Source of the DNA: Pseudomonas sp. ACM7
Lineage (GTDB): Bacteria > Pseudomonadota > Gammaproteobacteria > Pseudomonadales > Pseudomonadaceae
Assembly: GCF_004136015.1 (NCBI RefSeq)
Contig: NZ_CP024866.1
Coordinates: forward strand, 739,361 to 803,360
DNA: 64,000 nt
Direction of reading: 5' to 3'
The notes beneath the pieces were generated by a model that saw only the letters and a list, made by a program, of their open reading frames with translations, was not told the origin of the DNA and made no database searches. Of the stretch, positions 17,501 through 28,436 are shown one piece after another. How positions within the stretch are numbered: the first letter of the stretch is position 1; each line of letters begins with the position of its first letter. Made by a program: the position numbers and the translations under genes.

Positions 17501-20500
17501 CGCCTTTCGGTTTGCCGGTGGAGCCCGAGGTGTAAATCAGGTACGCCTGATGCTGCGGCAGGCTGATAAACAGCAGCTCGGTGGCCGGGTAGTTGGCCAG
17601 TTCTGCTGTGTCCTCCTCCAGGCACCAGCGAGCCACGGTAGGCGGTAGTTCGCCAAGCGCTTCGAACATCGCCGCATCGCTGAGCAGCAAACCGATGCCA
17701 CTGTCTTCGATCATGTAGTGCAAACGATCCAGCGGGTATTCCGGGTCCAGCGGCACGTAGGCGCCGCCCGCCTTGAGGATCGCCAGCAGGCCGACGACCA
17801 TTTCCAGTGAACGCTCAAGCGCCAGACCGACCCGAACCTGCGGCCCGACGCCACGCTCGCGGAGCATCCAGGCCAGGCGATTGGCGCGGCTGTCGAGTTC
17901 GGTGTAGCTCAGGGTTTGCCCGGCGAAGGTCAGTGCCGGCGCATCTTTGCGCGCCAGCGCCTGCTCGCTGAACAGGTGATGAATGCACTGGTCGAGGCGA
18001 TGTTCGCCCGGCTCGACGCCGAGGCTGTCGAGCAGGTTTTGCTGTTCGGTGGCTTCCAGCAGCGGCAGCTCACTGAGGCGCTGTTGCGGATCGGCCAGCA
18101 GCGCTTCCAGCAGGTTGCGCCAATGCCCGGCCATCCGCGCAATGCGTGGTTCATCGAACAGATCGGTGCTGTAGGTCAGGCAGCAACCCAGGCGATGGTC
18201 GAGGTCGGTGACTTCCAGGTTGAGGTCGAACTTGGTCGCACGCGCATCGTTGGCCAGGTATTCGACGGTCATGCCCGCGAGTGTGCGGCTCTGCTGGAAT
18301 TCCCAGCGCTGCACGTTGCACATCACCTGGAACAACGGGTTGTAAGCGGCGCTGCGCGGTGGCTGCAAGGCTTCCACCAAGTGATCGAACGGCAAGTCCT
18401 GATGGGACTGGCCTTCGATCACGGTATGGCGAACCTGCTCGAACAATTCGCTGACGGACATCTGCCCGTCGAGCTGGCAACGCAACACTTGGGTGTTGAG
18501 GAACGCCCCGATCAGCCCTTCGCTTTCCGGACGAATCCGGTTGGCCACCGGCGCGCCGATGCGCAGGTCGGTCTGACCGCTGTAGCGGTAAAGCAGCACC
18601 GCCAACGCGGCGGTCATGGTCATGAACAGGGTCAGACCGTTTTGTGCATTGAAGGCGCGGACCCGCGCGGCAAGATCATCGCTCAGGTCGAAACGGAACA
18701 GTTCGCCCTGATGGCTTTGCACCGGTGGACGCGGACGGTCGCCCGGCAATTCCAGCAGCGGATGTTCGCGGCCCAGTTGCGCGGTCCAGTAATCGAGTTG
18801 GCGCTGACGTTCGCCGGACTCCAGCCACTGGCGCTGCCAGACGCTGTAATCCAGGTAGTGCACCGGCAGCGGTTGCAGCGGTGATTCGCGGTCATCGACG
18901 AAGGCCTCGTAGAGCGCGCTCAGTTCCCGGGCGAAGATGTCCATCGCCCAGCCTTCGGTGACGATGTGGTGCAGGGTCAGCACCAGGTAGTGCTCCTGCT
19001 CGGCGGTCTTGACCATGCAGGCGCGCAGCAGGGGTCCGGTTTCCAGATCGAAGGGTTTATGTGCCTCGTCGTCGGCCAGTTGCTGGACGCGTTGTTCGCG
19101 GCGATCAACGTCGAGCGCGGAGAAGTCCTTCCAGTCCATGCGCATCCCGGTGTCCGGGTGAACCCGTTGCTGCGCCACGCCATCGATGCTCGGGAACGTG
19201 GTGCGCAGAGTTTCATGACGCATGATCAGTGCTTGCAGCGCGGCTTCGAAGCGCCCGACATCGAGCACCCCGCGCAGCCGCGCCATGCCGCCAACGTTGT
19301 AGGCCGGGCTGTCCGGTTCCATCTGCCAGAGGAACCACATGCGCTGCTGGGAATAGGACAACGGCACCGGTTGGCTGCGATCGACTTTCTCGATCGGCGG
19401 TTGCTGGTTGGTTTTGCCGCTGGCCTGGATCAGTTGAACCTGTTCGGCAAAGGCGCCCAGTTCACTGTTTTCGAACAGCGCGCGCAGCGGCAACTCGACG
19501 TCGCAGGCCTGACGGGTGCGGGAAATGATTTGCGTGGCCAGCAAGGAATGGCCGCCGAGTGCGAAGAAATCGTCGCGCAGACCGATTTTCGCGAGGCCCA
19601 ATACCTCACGCCAGATGTCGGCGATTTGTTGCTCGAGGGCAGTGACCGGTTCGACGTGCTCGCGGACTTGCCATTGCGGTTCCGGCAAGGCGCGACGATC
19701 GAGTTTGCCGCTTGGGCTCAGGGGCATTTCGTCCAGACGCATGAGTTGCGCCGGGACCATGTATTCCGGCAACTCGGCGGCCAGCGCAGCTTTCAGGCGT
19801 GCGGTTTGAGCATCAATATCTTCTGTGGAATCGGTTGCGGTGTAGTAACCGATCAACTGTCCACCGGCCGCCGTCTCTCGCACCAACACCACGGCTTGAG
19901 CGACACCGTCCTGAGCCAGCAATCGTGCTTCGATTTCTTCCGGTTCAACGCGGAAGCCACGCAGCTTGACCTGCTGATCGAGACGGCCGAGGTATTCGAT
20001 CACACCGTCAGCGGTCCAGCGTGCACGGTCACCGGTGCGGTACAGACGCGCGCCCTGCTCGCCCAATGGATCGACGACAAAACGTTCTGCAGTCAGACCC
20101 GGACGCCCCAAATAGCCACGGGCCAAACCGATACCGCTGATGCACAGTTCACCCGGCACACCGGCCGGAACGGGATTGAGTGCCTCGTCGAGTACGCGGC
20201 ACAGCACATTGCCCAGCGGACGACCAATCGGCGAGCGTTCGCCATCGGCCGTTGTGCAGTGCCAATGAGTGACGTTGATCGCGGTTTCGGTCGGGCCGTA
20301 GCGGTTGTGCAATTGCACGGCTGGCAGTTGTTCCAGCACGCGGTTGCGCAATTCGGCGGGCAAGGCTTCGCCGCCGGAGAATACGCAGCGCAGGCTTGTG
20401 CACTCGGCGCTCAGCGGTTCGTCGATGAACAACGCCAGCAGCGGCGGTACGAAGTGCAGCGTGGTCACGCCGAATTGCTGAACCAGTTGCGCGATGCGGT

Positions 20501-23500
20501 GCGGATCGCGGTGTTCGACGGGGCCGGCAATCAGCAAACGTGCACCGCTGATCAGCGGCCAGAAGCACTCCCACACCGACACGTCGAAACTGATCGGCGC
20601 CTTTTGCATCAGCACGTCGGTGTCGTTCAAACGATAGGTGTTCTGCATCCATTGCAGGCGTTCGGCGAGGGCTGCGTGGGTGTTGCCGACGCCCTTCGGC
20701 TGGCCGGTGGAACCGGAGGTGTAAATTACGTACGCCAGGTTGTCGCCGTGCAGGTGCAGGCCCGGGGCGTGGCTCGGCCAGTTCTCCAGATGCAAGGCGT
20801 CCATGGCGATCACGCTGACGCCATCGGTGGCCGGCAAGCGGTCAAGCAATTGAGTCTGGGTCAGCAGCAATTCGACGCCGCTGTCGCTGAGCATGTAGGC
20901 CAGGCGTTCGGCCGGGTAATCCGGGTCCAGCGGCACGTAGGCGCCACCGGCCTTGATGATCGCCAGCAGGCCGATCAGCAATTGCGGCGAACGCTCGGCG
21001 GCGATGGCCACGCAGACGTCCGGGCAGACGCCTTTGTCGCGCAGGTAATGGGCCAGGCGGTTGGATTGGGTGTGCAGTTCGGCGAAGTTCATGGCGCCAC
21101 CGTCCCACATCAACGCGGTGCGTTCCGGGGTCAGGCGAGCCTGTTCGTTGAGCAATTCAGGCAGCCAAACGCTGGCCGGCGTACACGGTGCGGCGCTCCA
21201 CGATGCTTGCTGATCGAGCTCGGACGAGGTCAGCAATTGCAGATCGCCGATGGCGATTTTCGGTTGTTCGCAAATGGCTCGCAGCAGGTTGGTGAAGTGC
21301 TCGGCCAGACGCTCGATAGTCGTCGCGTCGAACAGTTCGCTGGCGTAGTCGAAGGACAGGCTCAGGCGACCCTTTTGGTCTTCCTCGCTGTGCAGTTGCA
21401 GGTCGAACTTGGCTTCGCGGCTGTGCCACGGCAGCTCTTCAGCCAGCAGCCCTGGCAGGCGACGCAATGCGCTCAAATCCCGCTGCTGGTGGTTGAACAT
21501 GACCTGGAACAAACCTTGTTCGCGGGCTTGCGGGAAGGCTTCGAGCAATTGCTCGAACGGCAGATCCTGATGCGCTTGTGCGCCCAACGCGGCCTGACGG
21601 GTTTGCGCCAGCAGCTCCACGAATGGCAGCTGCGAATCCAGTTCGGCGCGCAGCACCTGGGTGTTGATGAAGAAGCCGATCAGCCCTTGGGTTTCCAGGC
21701 GCGGACGGTTGGCGTTCGGCACGCCGATGCGGATGTCGCGTTGGCCGCTGTAGCGGTGCAGCAGGCTCTGGAACGCGGCGAGCAACAGCATGAACGAGGT
21801 GGATTCATGGGCCTGGGCGGTCTGGCGAATGGCATCGCTCAGGGTCGCGCCCAACCGTACGGTGTGGCGCGCGGCGCTGTGAAGGTGTTGCGCCGAACGC
21901 GGATGGTCAGTGGCCAGGCTCAGGGTCGGATGGTCACAGCCCAATTGCGCTTTCCAGTAAGCCAGCTGACGCTCGCCCTCCCCTTGCGCCAGCCATTGAC
22001 GCTGCCAGCTGCCGTAATCGGCGTACTGGGTCGGCAATACCGGAAGCGTCGCCTTTTTTCCTTGGGACGCTGCGGCATACAGGCGCGAGAACTCGTCGAT
22101 CAGCACGTTCAGCGACCAACCGTCGGCGATGATGTGATGCATCGTCACCAACAGTTGATGGTCCTCATCATCGAGACGCACCAGAGTCACCCACAGCAGC
22201 GGGCCTTGCTGCAGATCGAATTGCGTGCGGGCTTCGTCTTCACGGATCTGCTGTGCGCGAGCTTCACACTCGGCAACCGGCAGGTCGCTGATATCGATGA
22301 GTTGCAGGTTGAATTCGCTCGCTGCATCGACCTGTTGCAGCGCCACACCATCACGTTCGAAGAACCGCGTGCGCAGGGATTCGTGACGCTCGATCAACTG
22401 TTGGAAGCTGGCGCGCAAGGCGTCTTCATCCAGCTCGCCGCGCAGGCGCAAGGCGCCGGGAATGTTGTAGGCGCTGCTCTGCGGGTCAAGTTGCCAGGTG
22501 ATCCACAGACGGTTTTGCGCAAGCGATTGCGGCATGGCATCGGTGCGCGACAACGGGGTGATCGCGCCTTGGGCGAGTCCCCCGTCCTGTTGCTGCTGAG
22601 CGACTTCGGCGGCAAACGCGCCGAGGGTCGGCGCTTCAAACAGCAGGCGCAGGTTCAGCTCCAGACCGAGTGCTTCGCGCAGACGCGCAACCACCTGAGT
22701 GGCGGCAATGGAGTTGCCGCCCAGCAGGAAGAAGTGATCGTCGGCGCTGACCTGTTTGACGCTCAGCTGCTCGCACCAGATCTGGCCGATCAGGGTTTGC
22801 AGTTCGGAACCTGATTCAGTCGCGGATTTACTTTCGATGTCTGCCGACGGGAACAATGCATAGCTTTCGAGGCTGCCGTCCGCCAGACGATTGCGGCATG
22901 CCGAGCGTTGCAGTTTGCCGCTGGAGGTCTTGGGCAACGCGCCCGGATTGAGCAGTACCACCACGCTTGGCGCTTCCTGATACGCCTCGGCCACGGCTTG
23001 GCGGATGGCTTTGATCAGGGCATCGGGCGGGAGGATTTTCTGCACGCTGCGGCTGATTTCCGCCGCAATGCCGATGCCTTCCTGCCCCTCGATGTTGACG
23101 GCGAAAGCGGCGACACGACCTTTGCGCACCACCTCCACTTCGCGCTCGATGGTTTGCTCGATGTCCTGCGGATAAAGGTTGTGGCCACGGACGATCAACA
23201 TGTCTTTCAGGCGCCCGGTGATGAACAGTTCACCGCCGCGCATAAAGCCCAGGTCACCGGTGCGCAGCCAGGTGCGGCCAGCGTGCTGAACGAAGGTTTT
23301 GGCGCTGGCCTCCGGATTGCGCCAGTAACCGTGGGCGATACTTGGTCCGGCGGCCCAGACTTCGCCAACCGCGTCGTCAGCCAACTCGGTGAGGGCTGCT
23401 GGATCGACAATCAGCACCGCGTGATCCGGCTGACTGATGCCGCAACTCATGATCGGGCTGCCATCGCCCCGCTCGGCACGGTTTTGTGCCAGGGCTTGAT

Positions 23501-24542
23501 CGTCCACGCGCAGGTTGCCAATGCCCTGACCGCGAGGGCTGCCAGCCACGAACAGCGTCGCTTCGGCCAACCCGTAGGACGCCATGAAACTGTCTTGGGT
23601 GAAACCGCAGGCCGCGAACTTCTCGGCGAAGCGTTCCAGCGTATCGAGGCGAATCGGTTCGGAACCGGAATACGCCACGCGCCAGCCACTCAGGTCGAGG
23701 CGTTCCAGGGCCGATTCACTGACCCGCTCGCTGCACAATCGATAGGCAAAATCCGGCCCGCCGCTGATGGTCCCGCCGTACTCGCTGATTGCTTCCAGCC
23801 AGCGCAACGGTCGGCCGAGGAAATACGCCGGTGACATCAACACGCATGGCACGCCGCTGAAAATCGGCTGCAACAGACCGCCGATCAGGCCCATGTCGTG
23901 GTACAGCGGCAACCAGCTGACGATCACGTCGTCAGGATTCAGATCAATACCGAAGCCGTGGCGAATCAGCAGTTCATTGGCCACCAGGTTGCCGTGGCTG
24001 ACTTGCACCCCTTTCGGCAGCGCGGTGGAACCGGAGGTGTATTGCAGGAACGCGATGTGGTCGTCTGCAAGGTTCGGCGCCACCCAACGTTCGGCCAATG
24101 CACTGTCGACGGTGTCGACGCACAGCAACGGCGGCGCACCGTCGATTTGCAGCAACGCATCGCGCAGAGCGGCGCTGGTCAGCAGCAGACGCGGTTCGGC
24201 ATCGCTAATGATCGACAGCAAACGCTCCTGATGATGACGACGAGCCGACTCCGGCGGATAGGCCGGCACCGCGATCACACCGGCGTACAGGCAGCCGAAG
24301 AACGCCGCGACGTAATCCGGACCGCTGGGAAACAGCAGCACCGCGCGATCGCCAAACGCAGCCTCGCCCTGCAACGCGCCAGCAATGATCCGCGCCCGCT
24401 GATCCAGCTCGCGATAACTGAGCACCACAGCCTGATCCTGGGTTTCGGCGAGAAAACGCAAGGCCACCCGATCCGGCGTCAGGGCCGCTCGGCGCTGAAG
24501 GGCTTGGACCAGTGTGCTGGGGAGTTCGAACGCGTCGGTCAT
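11559..24542 (-). CDS. pvdL: pyoverdine chromophore non-ribosomal peptide synthetase PvdL
   Basis: A 4327-residue four-module synthetase that starts pyoverdine assembly. Module 1 is a fatty acyl-AMP ligase (about 1-590; [12 protein letters not shown]) plus carrier (GGNS near residue 610). Then: C (HHIIADG ~805)-A-PCP (GGHS ~1662); C (HHIVTEG ~1860)-A-PCP (GGDS ~2733)-E (HHLVVDG ~2909); C (HHILIDAW ~3385)-A-PCP (GGHS ~4262). There is no thioesterase, as expected for an enzyme that hands its chain to the next synthetase. In known PvdL the A domains load Glu, Tyr (epimerised to D) and Dab; the single E domain after the second A fits this. CAGGAAACC precedes the ATG. An iron-starvation-like box lies 155 bp upstream. 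Confidence 0.95.
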   Translation of the reverse strand: MTDAFELPSTLVQALQRRAALTPDRVALRFLAETQDQAVVLSYRELDQRARIIAGALQGEAAFGDRAVLLFPSGPDYVAAFFGCLYAGVIAVPAYPPESARRHHQERLLSIISDAEPRLLLTSAALRDALLQIDGAPPLLCVDTVDSALAERWVAPNLADDHIAFLQYTSGSTALPKGVQVSHGNLVANELLIRHGFGIDLNPDDVIVSWLPLYHDMGLIGGLLQPIFSGVPCVLMSPAYFLGRPLRWLEAISEYGGTISGGPDFAYRLCSERVSESALERLDLSGWRVAYSGSEPIRLDTLERFAEKFAACGFTQDSFMASYGLAEATLFVAGSPRGQGIGNLRVDDQALAQNRAERGDGSPIMSCGISQPDHAVLIVDPAALTELADDAVGEVWAAGPSIAHGYWRNPEASAKTFVQHAGRTWLRTGDLGFMRGGELFITGRLKDMLIVRGHNLYPQDIEQTIEREVEVVRKGRVAAFAVNIEGQEGIGIAAEISRSVQKILPPDALIKAIRQAVAEAYQEAPSVVVLLNPGALPKTSSGKLQRSACRNRLADGSLESYALFPSADIESKSATESGSELQTLIGQIWCEQLSVKQVSADDHFFLLGGNSIAATQVVARLREALGLELNLRLLFEAPTLGAFAAEVAQQQQDGGLAQGAITPLSRTDAMPQSLAQNRLWITWQLDPQSSAYNIPGALRLRGELDEDALRASFQQLIERHESLRTRFFERDGVALQQVDAASEFNLQLIDISDLPVAECEARAQQIREDEARTQFDLQQGPLLWVTLVRLDDEDHQLLVTMHHIIADGWSLNVLIDEFSRLYAAASQGKKATLPVLPTQYADYGSWQRQWLAQGEGERQLAYWKAQLGCDHPTLSLATDHPRSAQHLHSAARHTVRLGATLSDAIRQTAQAHESTSFMLLLAAFQSLLHRYSGQRDIRIGVPNANRPRLETQGLIGFFINTQVLRAELDSQLPFVELLAQTRQAALGAQAHQDLPFEQLLEAFPQAREQGLFQVMFNHQQRDLSALRRLPGLLAEELPWHSREAKFDLQLHSEEDQKGRLSLSFDYASELFDATTIERLAEHFTNLLRAICEQPKIAIGDLQLLTSSELDQQASWSAAPCTPASVWLPELLNEQARLTPERTALMWDGGAMNFAELHTQSNRLAHYLRDKGVCPDVCVAIAAERSPQLLIGLLAIIKAGGAYVPLDPDYPAERLAYMLSDSGVELLLTQTQLLDRLPATDGVSVIAMDALHLENWPSHAPGLHLHGDNLAYVIYTSGSTGQPKGVGNTHAALAERLQWMQNTYRLNDTDVLMQKAPISFDVSVWECFWPLISGARLLIAGPVEHRDPHRIAQLVQQFGVTTLHFVPPLLALFIDEPLSAECTSLRCVFSGGEALPAELRNRVLEQLPAVQLHNRYGPTETAINVTHWHCTTADGERSPIGRPLGNVLCRVLDEALNPVPAGVPGELCISGIGLARGYLGRPGLTAERFVVDPLGEQGARLYRTGDRARWTADGVIEYLGRLDQQVKLRGFRVEPEEIEARLLAQDGVAQAVVLVRETAAGGQLIGYYTATDSTEDIDAQTARLKAALAAELPEYMVPAQLMRLDEMPLSPSGKLDRRALPEPQWQVREHVEPVTALEQQIADIWREVLGLAKIGLRDDFFALGGHSLLATQIISRTRQACDVELPLRALFENSELGAFAEQVQLIQASGKTNQQPPIEKVDRSQPVPLSYSQQRMWFLWQMEPDSPAYNVGGMARLRGVLDVGRFEAALQALIMRHETLRTTFPSIDGVAQQRVHPDTGMRMDWKDFSALDVDRREQRVQQLADDEAHKPFDLETGPLLRACMVKTAEQEHYLVLTLHHIVTEGWAMDIFARELSALYEAFVDDRESPLQPLPVHYLDYSVWQRQWLESGERQRQLDYWTAQLGREHPLLELPGDRPRPPVQSHQGELFRFDLSDDLAARVRAFNAQNGLTLFMTMTAALAVLLYRYSGQTDLRIGAPVANRIRPESEGLIGAFLNTQVLRCQLDGQMSVSELFEQVRHTVIEGQSHQDLPFDHLVEALQPPRSAAYNPLFQVMCNVQRWEFQQSRTLAGMTVEYLANDARATKFDLNLEVTDLDHRLGCCLTYSTDLFDEPRIARMAGHWRNLLEALLADPQQRLSELPLLEATEQQNLLDSLGVEPGEHRLDQCIHHLFSEQALARKDAPALTFAGQTLSYTELDSRANRLAWMLRERGVGPQVRVGLALERSLEMVVGLLAILKAGGAYVPLDPEYPLDRLHYMIEDSGIGLLLSDAAMFEALGELPPTVARWCLEEDTAELANYPATELLFISLPQHQAYLIYTSGSTGKPKGVVVSHGEIAMHCRAVIARFGMRPDDCELHFYSINFDAATERLLVPLLSGAQVVLRAQGQWDAEEICGLIRRHNINILGFTPSYGSQLAQWLATQGEILPVRMCITGGEALTGEHLARIRAAFKPSLFFNAYGPTETVVMPLASLAPEQLEEGLGSVPIGSVIGARVAYILDADLALVPQGATGELYVGGAGLAQGYHQRPGMTAERFVADSFAANGGRLYRTGDLVRQRADGLVEYLGRIDHQVKIRGFRIELGEIETRLLEHESIREAVVLALDAPSGKQLVGYLVTEVAEQDEAQQNALREALKAHLKSQLPDYMVPTHLILLASMPLTTNGKLDRRALPAPDPELNRQHYVAPSNELELTLAAIWCEVLNVLQVGLNDNFFELGGDSILSIQVVSRARQQGIHFSPRDLFQHQTVQTLAAVATRTEQVTAEQGLLTGESRLTPIQHWFFDTDIPQRQHWNQALLLEPTEALEPHRLEQALLAVIEQHDALRLRFSEIAGQWQAEHQVVSDAPVLWQVRVSSMDKCAALFADAQRSLDLEEGPLMRALLVDGPEGQQRLFIAIHHLVVDGVSWRVLLDDLQTVYRQLDAGQSAKLPAKTSAFKDWAARLQAYAGSESLREELSWWQSQLAGQSAELPCDRPEGGRQNGHAQTVSVRLDSERTRQLLQQAPSAYRTQVNDLLLTALARVLCRWSGHESALIQLEGHGRETLFDEIDLTRTVGWFTSAYPLRLTPKNGQGASIKAIKEQLRAVPHKGLGYGVLRYLADDSSRQTMAALPVAPITFNYLGQFDQSFGADALFRPLDEAVGAAHDPCAPLPNELSVDSQVYGGELVLRWNFSAERHDLQTITELADTYLGELQSLIEHCLHDDAGGLTPSDFPLAKLTQPQLDALPIPTAVIEDVYPLTPMQEGMLLHTLLEPGTGLYYMQDRYRINSELDPQRFAQAWQAVIARHEALRASFCWNVGEDMLQVIHKPGSTPIEYLDWTAIAEAEQEPKLQALLKSEREAGFDLLNQAPFHLRLIKVGAARYWFMMSNHHILIDAWCRSLLMNDFFEIYTALGEGRDAQLAVPPRYRDYIGWLQRQSLAEARQWWKTNLQGFERTTPIPSDRPFLREHAGESGGMIVGDRYTRLDARDGAQLRELAQAHQLTINTFAQAAWALVLRRLSGDRDVLFGVTVAGRPVDMPQMQRTVGLFINSIALRVKMPEDDQRCSVRQWLSGLLDSNMQLREYEYLPLVSIQENSELPKGQPLFDSLFVFENAPVEVSVLDRAQSLNATSDSGRTHTNFPLTAVCYPGEDLGLHLSYDQRYFDESTVERMLGEFKRLLLALVEGFHGDMADLPLLGAEEQDFLIHGCNQSEHEYPLEQSYVSLFEAQVAQHPQRVAASCLDQQHSYLELNQRSNRLGHALIAAGVRLDQPVALLAERNLDLLGMIIGSFKAGAGYLPLDPGLPSQRLSRIIDLSRTPLLVCSQACREHALALLDEFGCANRPTLLVWEEVQASDVSVANPGIYSGPDNLAYVIYTSGSTGLPKGVMVEQRGMLNNQLSKVPYLNLSDADVIAQTASQSFDISVWQFLAAPLFGARVDIVPNTIAHDLQGLLAHVAAQGITVLESVPSLIQGMLAQERMSLDGLRWMLPTGEAMPPELAHQWLQRYPEIGLVNAYGPAECSDDVAFFRVDMASTRGSYLPIGTPTDNNRLYLLDGALELVPLGVVGELCVAGTGVGRGYVSDPLRTAQVFVPDLFGAPGDRLYRTGDLARRRSDGVLEYVGRIDHQVKIRGYRIELGEIEARLHEQPQVREAAVGVQEGVNGKHLVGYLVAADSLINPTERLERIKQRLRAELPEYMVPLHWLWLDRMPLNANGKLDRKALPALEIGQLQSQGYRAPRNELEQTLADIWAEVLKVEKVGIRDNFFELGGHSLLATQIASRVQKALQRDVPLRAMFECSTVAELAGYIDGLAASDITEEKVDRLNDLMAELEGL

Positions 24543-24696
24543 GAGGTTTCCTGCCTGAATTCGGCTTGCAAGTGGAATCGGTTTTCTGACGTCACGCCCC
24601 TTCGAGGGCGTGCAGGACGCGGTCTTCGCCGACCGCGCAAGGCTTGGGAATGCTGTTTTGGCCGCAGCCGCTACCCGGAACCATTCACCAATGAGA

Positions 24697-24720
24697 ACGG
24701 TTGACCTCTTGAAATAATTA
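24697..24720 (-). promoter_or_regulatory. probable iron-starvation box before pvdL (TAATT variant)
   Basis: On the minus strand it reads ACTAATT, 16 bases, then CGT. Spacing and CGT are exact; the -35 half is TAATT instead of TAAAT. It is the only such match in the pvdL upstream region. Confidence 0.6.
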
Positions 24721-24813
24721 GTCGGTAAGCCTGATCGCCAATGGGGCTGCAGTGCGTCAGCGTGTCGCAGTTCTCACTCTGCACCTTCGCGGCGCATTAG
24801 TTCTATTTCTCAT

Positions 24814-24842
24814 TTGACAATCATTATCATTAAGAATAATTT
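24814..24842 (+). promoter_or_regulatory. pvdS promoter with overlapping Fur box
   Basis: TTGACA (24814-24819), a 17-base spacer and TAATTT (24837-24842) form a sigma-70 type promoter. The spacer, AATCATTATCATTAAGAA, closely matches the Fur box built on GATAAT/ATTATC repeats. Fur-Fe2+ bound here would block RNA polymerase, giving iron-repressed pvdS expression. It lies 73 bp before the pvdS start. Confidence 0.85.
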
Positions 24843-24914
24843 GTCGCTCGATGTGTTGGACGGCTAAGCCCCCGCTTGCCGTCCCGCTAACCTATTGGCA
24901 GCAAGGTGATTTCC

Positions 24915-25463
24915 ATGACGGAACAAGTGTCCACAAGCAGGTGCGATTCACCGCTACTTCAGGCATTCGTCGACAATCGACTGATTCTGGTCAAGATTGC
25001 AGCCCGCATTACCGGCTGCCGGTCGCGTGCTGAAGACGTAGTGCAGGATGCGTTTTTCCGGCTGCAATCAGCGCCGCAGATCACGTCCTCGTTCAAGGCT
25101 CAGCTCAGCTACCTGTTCCAGATCGTGCGCAACCTGGCGATCGATCACTACCGCAAACAGGCGCTGGAGCAGAAGTATTCGGGCCCTGAAGAGGAAGGCC
25201 TGAACGTGGTGATTCAAGGTGCTTCGCCGGAAACCTCGCACATCAACTTCTCGACCCTGGAACACATCGCCGACGCGCTGACCGAGCTGCCCAGCCGCAC
25301 CCGCTACGCCTTCGAGATGTACCGCCTGCACGGCGTGCCGCAAAAGGACATCGCCAAGGAGCTTGGCGTCTCGCCGACCCTGGTGAACTTCATGATTCGC
25401 GATGCGCTGGTGCACTGCCGCAAGGTGTCGGGCAGTCGTGTGGATACCTTTGCCCGCCGCTAA
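24915..25463 (+). CDS. pvdS: iron-starvation ECF sigma factor PvdS
   Basis: A 182-residue ECF sigma factor. Region 2 carries RSRAEDVVQDAFFRLQ and YLFQIVRNLAIDHYRK; region 4 carries LPSRTRYAFEMYRLHG...IAKELGVSPTLVNFMIRDAL. These match PvdS of pseudomonads very closely. It directs RNA polymerase to TAAAT-N16-CGT promoters of pyoverdine genes, several of which are in this window. The ATG at 24915 is chosen over an in-frame GTG three codons upstream because AAGGTGAT lies at the right distance. It is divergent from pvdL. Fur controls its promoter; anti-sigma control by FpvR is known for the family, but no such gene is seen here. Confidence 0.96.
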   Translation: MTEQVSTSRCDSPLLQAFVDNRLILVKIAARITGCRSRAEDVVQDAFFRLQSAPQITSSFKAQLSYLFQIVRNLAIDHYRKQALEQKYSGPEEEGLNVVIQGASPETSHINFSTLEHIADALTELPSRTRYAFEMYRLHGVPQKDIAKELGVSPTLVNFMIRDALVHCRKVSGSRVDTFARR

Positions 25464-25485
25464 GATCTGAAATTTGCGTCGCCCC

Positions 25486-25580
25486 CTTCGCGAGCAAGCC
25501 CGCTCCCACATTGGATCTTTTGTGAACACACTCTTTGTGGACACTGGAGATCAAATGTGGGAGCGGGCTTGCTCGCGAAG
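25486..25580. repeat. REP pair between pvdS and pvdY
   Basis: Inverted REP cores CTTCGCGAGCAAGCCCGCT (25486-25504) and its complement (ending 25580) enclose a longer spacer of about 40 bases. It lies between convergent genes. Confidence 0.9.
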
Positions 25581-25618
25581 ACTGACTCAAGGTCGGTGCA
25601 GACCTTGAGACTTACATC

Positions 25619-26632
25619 TCAAACCAACACACACCGATCAAAAAACCGCTCACGCCCCAGCACCATCAGCGCCGCACGCTTGTGTGGGAAGTCGAACGCT
25701 TTCTCGCAGTGGAAACCCTGGCTCTGCATATGCCCGATCATCTTCGCGTTGTCGGCGCGAGGCTCGGCAACCACTCGCTGAGTGCGTGGATCGTCGAGAA
25801 ACAGGTAGTGCGTCAACGCCGATAACCAGCTCGCCACCTTGTGCGGGCCACGGTGATTTTCTTCACCCACCAACATGTGAATACCGCGGTCGTAATCGCC
25901 GGCGTCATAGAACGGCGCGATGCGATCTTCCTTGGCCCAATACGCTTCAAAGTAGGCGAACGGCTGATCATCGAAACACCCGATCAGCGTCAGGGTATGG
26001 GGATCGGCTTCAAGCTTGCTCAGGTACTCGTGATGCTGCTCGAGGCTGCCCTCCTCCTGCCAGAAACTCGCCACGCGCGGGCTGTTCTGCCAACGATTGA
26101 AACGCGCCAGGTCCAGGCCGATGTCAACCGTGCGCAGGGAAATCCAGGCACCGAGGCGCGCATCAAAACGCAGATAGACTTCACCACGCGGTTTCACCGG
26201 GCGCAGCGGATGACGCTTGCCGCCACTGATGACCATTTGCTGCGGATAACTCGATGTCTGTGACACGCCCAGCCAAGGCTGCGGCAACTGCCAGAACAGC
26301 GTGCGTTCGCAACGATACTGGCCGACGATTTCGGTAGGGATCAGCAACCCGCCGAGCAATGCTTCGGTGGGGGCTTCATCGAGATGCCAGGTCAGGCGCT
26401 GGCAGACCGGGTCACGGGCAAACAGCCAATAACAGACCGCCCAGACGGCCCGATTGTCGGCGTGGTCGAAGCGCTCTTCTACTTGCACATGCAGCTCGGG
26501 CTCGCGAGTCAGACGCAACTGAATCAGCGGCTGCCCTTCAAGGCTGAGGCACAGGTGGCTTTCGGTTTCATCAGCTACAAGACGGCTTCCTGTCGGCAAG
26601 GCCAGGGCAGTCAGGTCATTCAGAGTGGACAT
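25619..26632 (-). CDS. pvdY: siderophore-type acyltransferase PvdY
   Basis: A 337-residue protein. The C-terminal 180 residues form an IucB/AlcB-type GNAT domain (GCFDDQPFAYFEAYWAKEDR, then DYDRGIHMLVGEENHRGPHK and a final RVVAEPRADNAKMI). Such enzymes acylate hydroxylated amines in siderophore precursors. In Pseudomonas, PvdY-type proteins beside pvdS are implicated in modifying hydroxyornithine for pyoverdine. The ATG at 26630-26632 is 41 bp from a perfect iron-starvation box, which ties it to PvdS control. It is convergent with pvdS, with a REP pair between. The exact acyl group and substrate are not shown by the sequence. Confidence 0.8.
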   Translation of the reverse strand: MSTLNDLTALALPTGSRLVADETESHLCLSLEGQPLIQLRLTREPELHVQVEERFDHADNRAVWAVCYWLFARDPVCQRLTWHLDEAPTEALLGGLLIPTEIVGQYRCERTLFWQLPQPWLGVSQTSSYPQQMVISGGKRHPLRPVKPRGEVYLRFDARLGAWISLRTVDIGLDLARFNRWQNSPRVASFWQEEGSLEQHHEYLSKLEADPHTLTLIGCFDDQPFAYFEAYWAKEDRIAPFYDAGDYDRGIHMLVGEENHRGPHKVASWLSALTHYLFLDDPRTQRVVAEPRADNAKMIGHMQSQGFHCEKAFDFPHKRAALMVLGRERFFDRCVLV

Positions 26633-26672
26633 GGGTCGGGCTCACGTTAATCGTCGACAGTTCAACGAGGTG

Positions 26673-26696
26673 ACGTGAGCCAGTGCGGGAAATTTA
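26673..26696 (-). promoter_or_regulatory. iron-starvation (PvdS) box before pvdY
   Basis: On the minus strand: TAAAT, 16 bases, CGT, 41 bp before the pvdY start. Spacing and both half-sites match the consensus exactly. Confidence 0.85.
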
Positions 26697-26732
26697 AGAA
26701 AAGTCGGTCAATACGCGACCTGTGGTGCGATC

Positions 26733-27539
26733 TCAGGTACCCGGGACCGGCACCACGGCGATCTTGTAGGGATCGAAAATCTTCAGCATTTCGCCATTGT
26801 CCCGCAACCCTTGCAGCAACTTGCCGAACGCCTCACCACTGATGGGTGCGGCCGGACTGAGGATGGCGTAGTGGTGATAAACCTGATCGATACGTTGGGA
26901 CACCAGCAGTTGATTGGCGACTTTCTCGTTGCGCAGCAGGTAATCGCTGAGGTACGAGCGCGTCACCAGGGCAACGTCGGCACGCCCACGCAGCACCATC
27001 AGCAGGTTACTGTCATGGGAATACGTCAGCGTGGCGTTGTAGTTTTGCGCGAGGAATTTTGGATCGGCATTGAAGTTGGCGAACTCGTAGTGATAGCCGC
27101 TGAACAGCGCCAGACGCTTGCCGGCGAGGTCGGCAAAATAATTCTGCTGACGAACCGGCTGGCCATCGGGTTGGCGTTGCGCGACAAAAATCTCGGCGTC
27201 TTCCAGTCCCATGTCGACAGTGGTGTGCGGGATGTCCTTCCAGCCCCAGTCCGGGTTCTCGAAAATCGCCATGTCCACCCGGCCTTGCTTGAAGTCACCA
27301 AAACGCCGGGGAATGGAAGTGGGCACCAACACAAACTGATAGCCGCTCTGCAAGGCATTGAGCGCCTCGACCAGCTGCGGCAGCAAACCGGTGTCGGCAC
27401 CGGATTCCGGGCGCACGGTATAGGGGGGGAAATGTGCGGCACCGACCCGCACCAGCTGTGCGGCCTGGGACGGAACCACGCATAACGCTGCAAGCGTCGC
27501 CAGCAAAAGCCGCGAAGCCGTCCGAATTGGCGAAGACAT
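26733..27539 (-). CDS. periplasmic solute-binding protein, family 3
   Basis: A 268-residue protein with a signal peptide (RLLLATLAALCVVPSQAAQ) and a type II periplasmic binding fold. It starts with LVRVGAAHFPPYT and includes GRVDMAIFENPDW and the second-lobe segment LRGRADVALVTRSYL. Members bind amino acids or related small molecules for ABC uptake or sensing. No permease or ATPase gene is adjacent, so it may be a stand-alone sensor-like protein. The start MSSPIRTASR at 27537-27539 is preferred over one 10 codons upstream because it gives a standard signal peptide. It lies behind the pvdY iron-starvation box but points away from it, and no such box precedes it. Confidence 0.8.
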   Translation of the reverse strand: MSSPIRTASRLLLATLAALCVVPSQAAQLVRVGAAHFPPYTVRPESGADTGLLPQLVEALNALQSGYQFVLVPTSIPRRFGDFKQGRVDMAIFENPDWGWKDIPHTTVDMGLEDAEIFVAQRQPDGQPVRQQNYFADLAGKRLALFSGYHYEFANFNADPKFLAQNYNATLTYSHDSNLLMVLRGRADVALVTRSYLSDYLLRNEKVANQLLVSQRIDQVYHHYAILSPAAPISGEAFGKLLQGLRDNGEMLKIFDPYKIAVVPVPGT

Positions 27540-27631
27540 CAAAACAACCCACTCCCCAAAAAAATACACTTCAATGCATTCAAGCTAGGCGGTTTCGGCC
27601 ACTTAGCCAGTTTCCTGCGACCTGAATAAAC

Positions 27632-28258
27632 TTATTGCTTCTCTTCCAGCACCAGAATCAACGCCTCATCGGCCAATTGATCGAGGCTCATGCTGCCGCT
27701 GGGGCGATACCAGGTGGTGGTCCAGGACAACGCACCGGTCAGAAAACGGCGGGTGATGAACACATCCCCGCGAATAAAACCGGCCTCCTTGGCCTCGCCC
27801 AGCACCTGAAGCCAGAGTTCTTCATAAATATCGCGCAGCGCCAGCACCTGCGCCTGCCCGTCTTCGGACAGCGAGCGCCATTCATACACCAACACCGCCA
27901 TGGCCTCGCCGCTGCCGCCCATGATCGACTGCAATTCACAACGAATCAGCGCCAGTACCCGCTCGCGCACACTGCCGGCTTCTGCCAGGGCTGCACGCAT
28001 CAACGCAGTGTTGTAACGAATGGTTTCCTCCATCACCGCCCGCAGGATCTCGTCCTTGCTTTTGAAGTGATGAAAAATACTGCCTGACTGAATCCCCACG
28101 GCGCCGGCCAGATCGCGCACGGTGGTGCGTTCGTAACCTTTGTTGCGGAACAGGTGAGCCGCCACTTGCAGCAGTTTTCCGCGGGCGCTGTCCGGGTCGG
28201 TCAATTGGCCGCTATCGACCAATTCGCGCATCACCCTCAGGGCTTTTTGCTCGTCCAC
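27632..28258 (-). CDS. atuR: TetR-family repressor AtuR
   Basis: A 208-residue TetR regulator with an N-terminal helix-turn-helix (LLQVAAHLFRNKGYERTTVRDLAGAVGIQSGSIFHHFKSKDE) and a helical ligand-binding C-terminal part. It is divergent from atuA, as AtuR is in P. aeruginosa, where it represses the terpene operon until a pathway CoA-ester appears. A GTG at 28256-28258 is the preferred start because AGGAGAG lies 6-7 bases before it. An ATG eight codons upstream is possible but would leave that ribosome site inside the gene. Two operator-like sites sit in the intergenic region. Confidence 0.85.
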   Translation of the reverse strand: MDEQKALRVMRELVDSGQLTDPDSARGKLLQVAAHLFRNKGYERTTVRDLAGAVGIQSGSIFHHFKSKDEILRAVMEETIRYNTALMRAALAEAGSVRERVLALIRCELQSIMGGSGEAMAVLVYEWRSLSEDGQAQVLALRDIYEELWLQVLGEAKEAGFIRGDVFITRRFLTGALSWTTTWYRPSGSMSLDQLADEALILVLEEKQ

Positions 28259-28345
28259 CCGTTCTCTCCTACAGTCGATCAATCAAATACGCCGCTCACC
28301 GCTAAAACTGCGGGGTTGCGCGGGCAATTTAAGCTGGCCGGCGCG

Positions 28346-28406
28346 ACCAAGCAAGCGCTCGGGCAGAAGATATTTCAGCCGTTTACAAACCAAGCGCTTG
28401 CTTGGT
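28346..28406. promoter_or_regulatory. pair of inverted AtuR operator sites
   Basis: The 14-mer ACCAAGCAAGCGCT occurs on the plus strand at 28346-28359 and, exactly, on the minus strand at 28393-28406, 33 bases apart. The second copy is part of a palindrome (ACCAAGC-GCTT-GCTTGGT). AtuR of P. aeruginosa is known to bind two 13-bp inverted-repeat motifs between atuR and atuA. The layout matches, so binding here is likely. Confidence 0.85.
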
Positions 28407-28436
28407 AGTCTCGATGTACTTCTGTCGGGGGTGGTT

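Noticed and set aside
18966..22814. A 1282-codon open frame antisense to pvdL, and others at 13935-15590 and 16119-17648
   Set aside because: They lie fully within pvdL on the opposite strand, have no domains, and arise from GC-rich codon use in the real gene.
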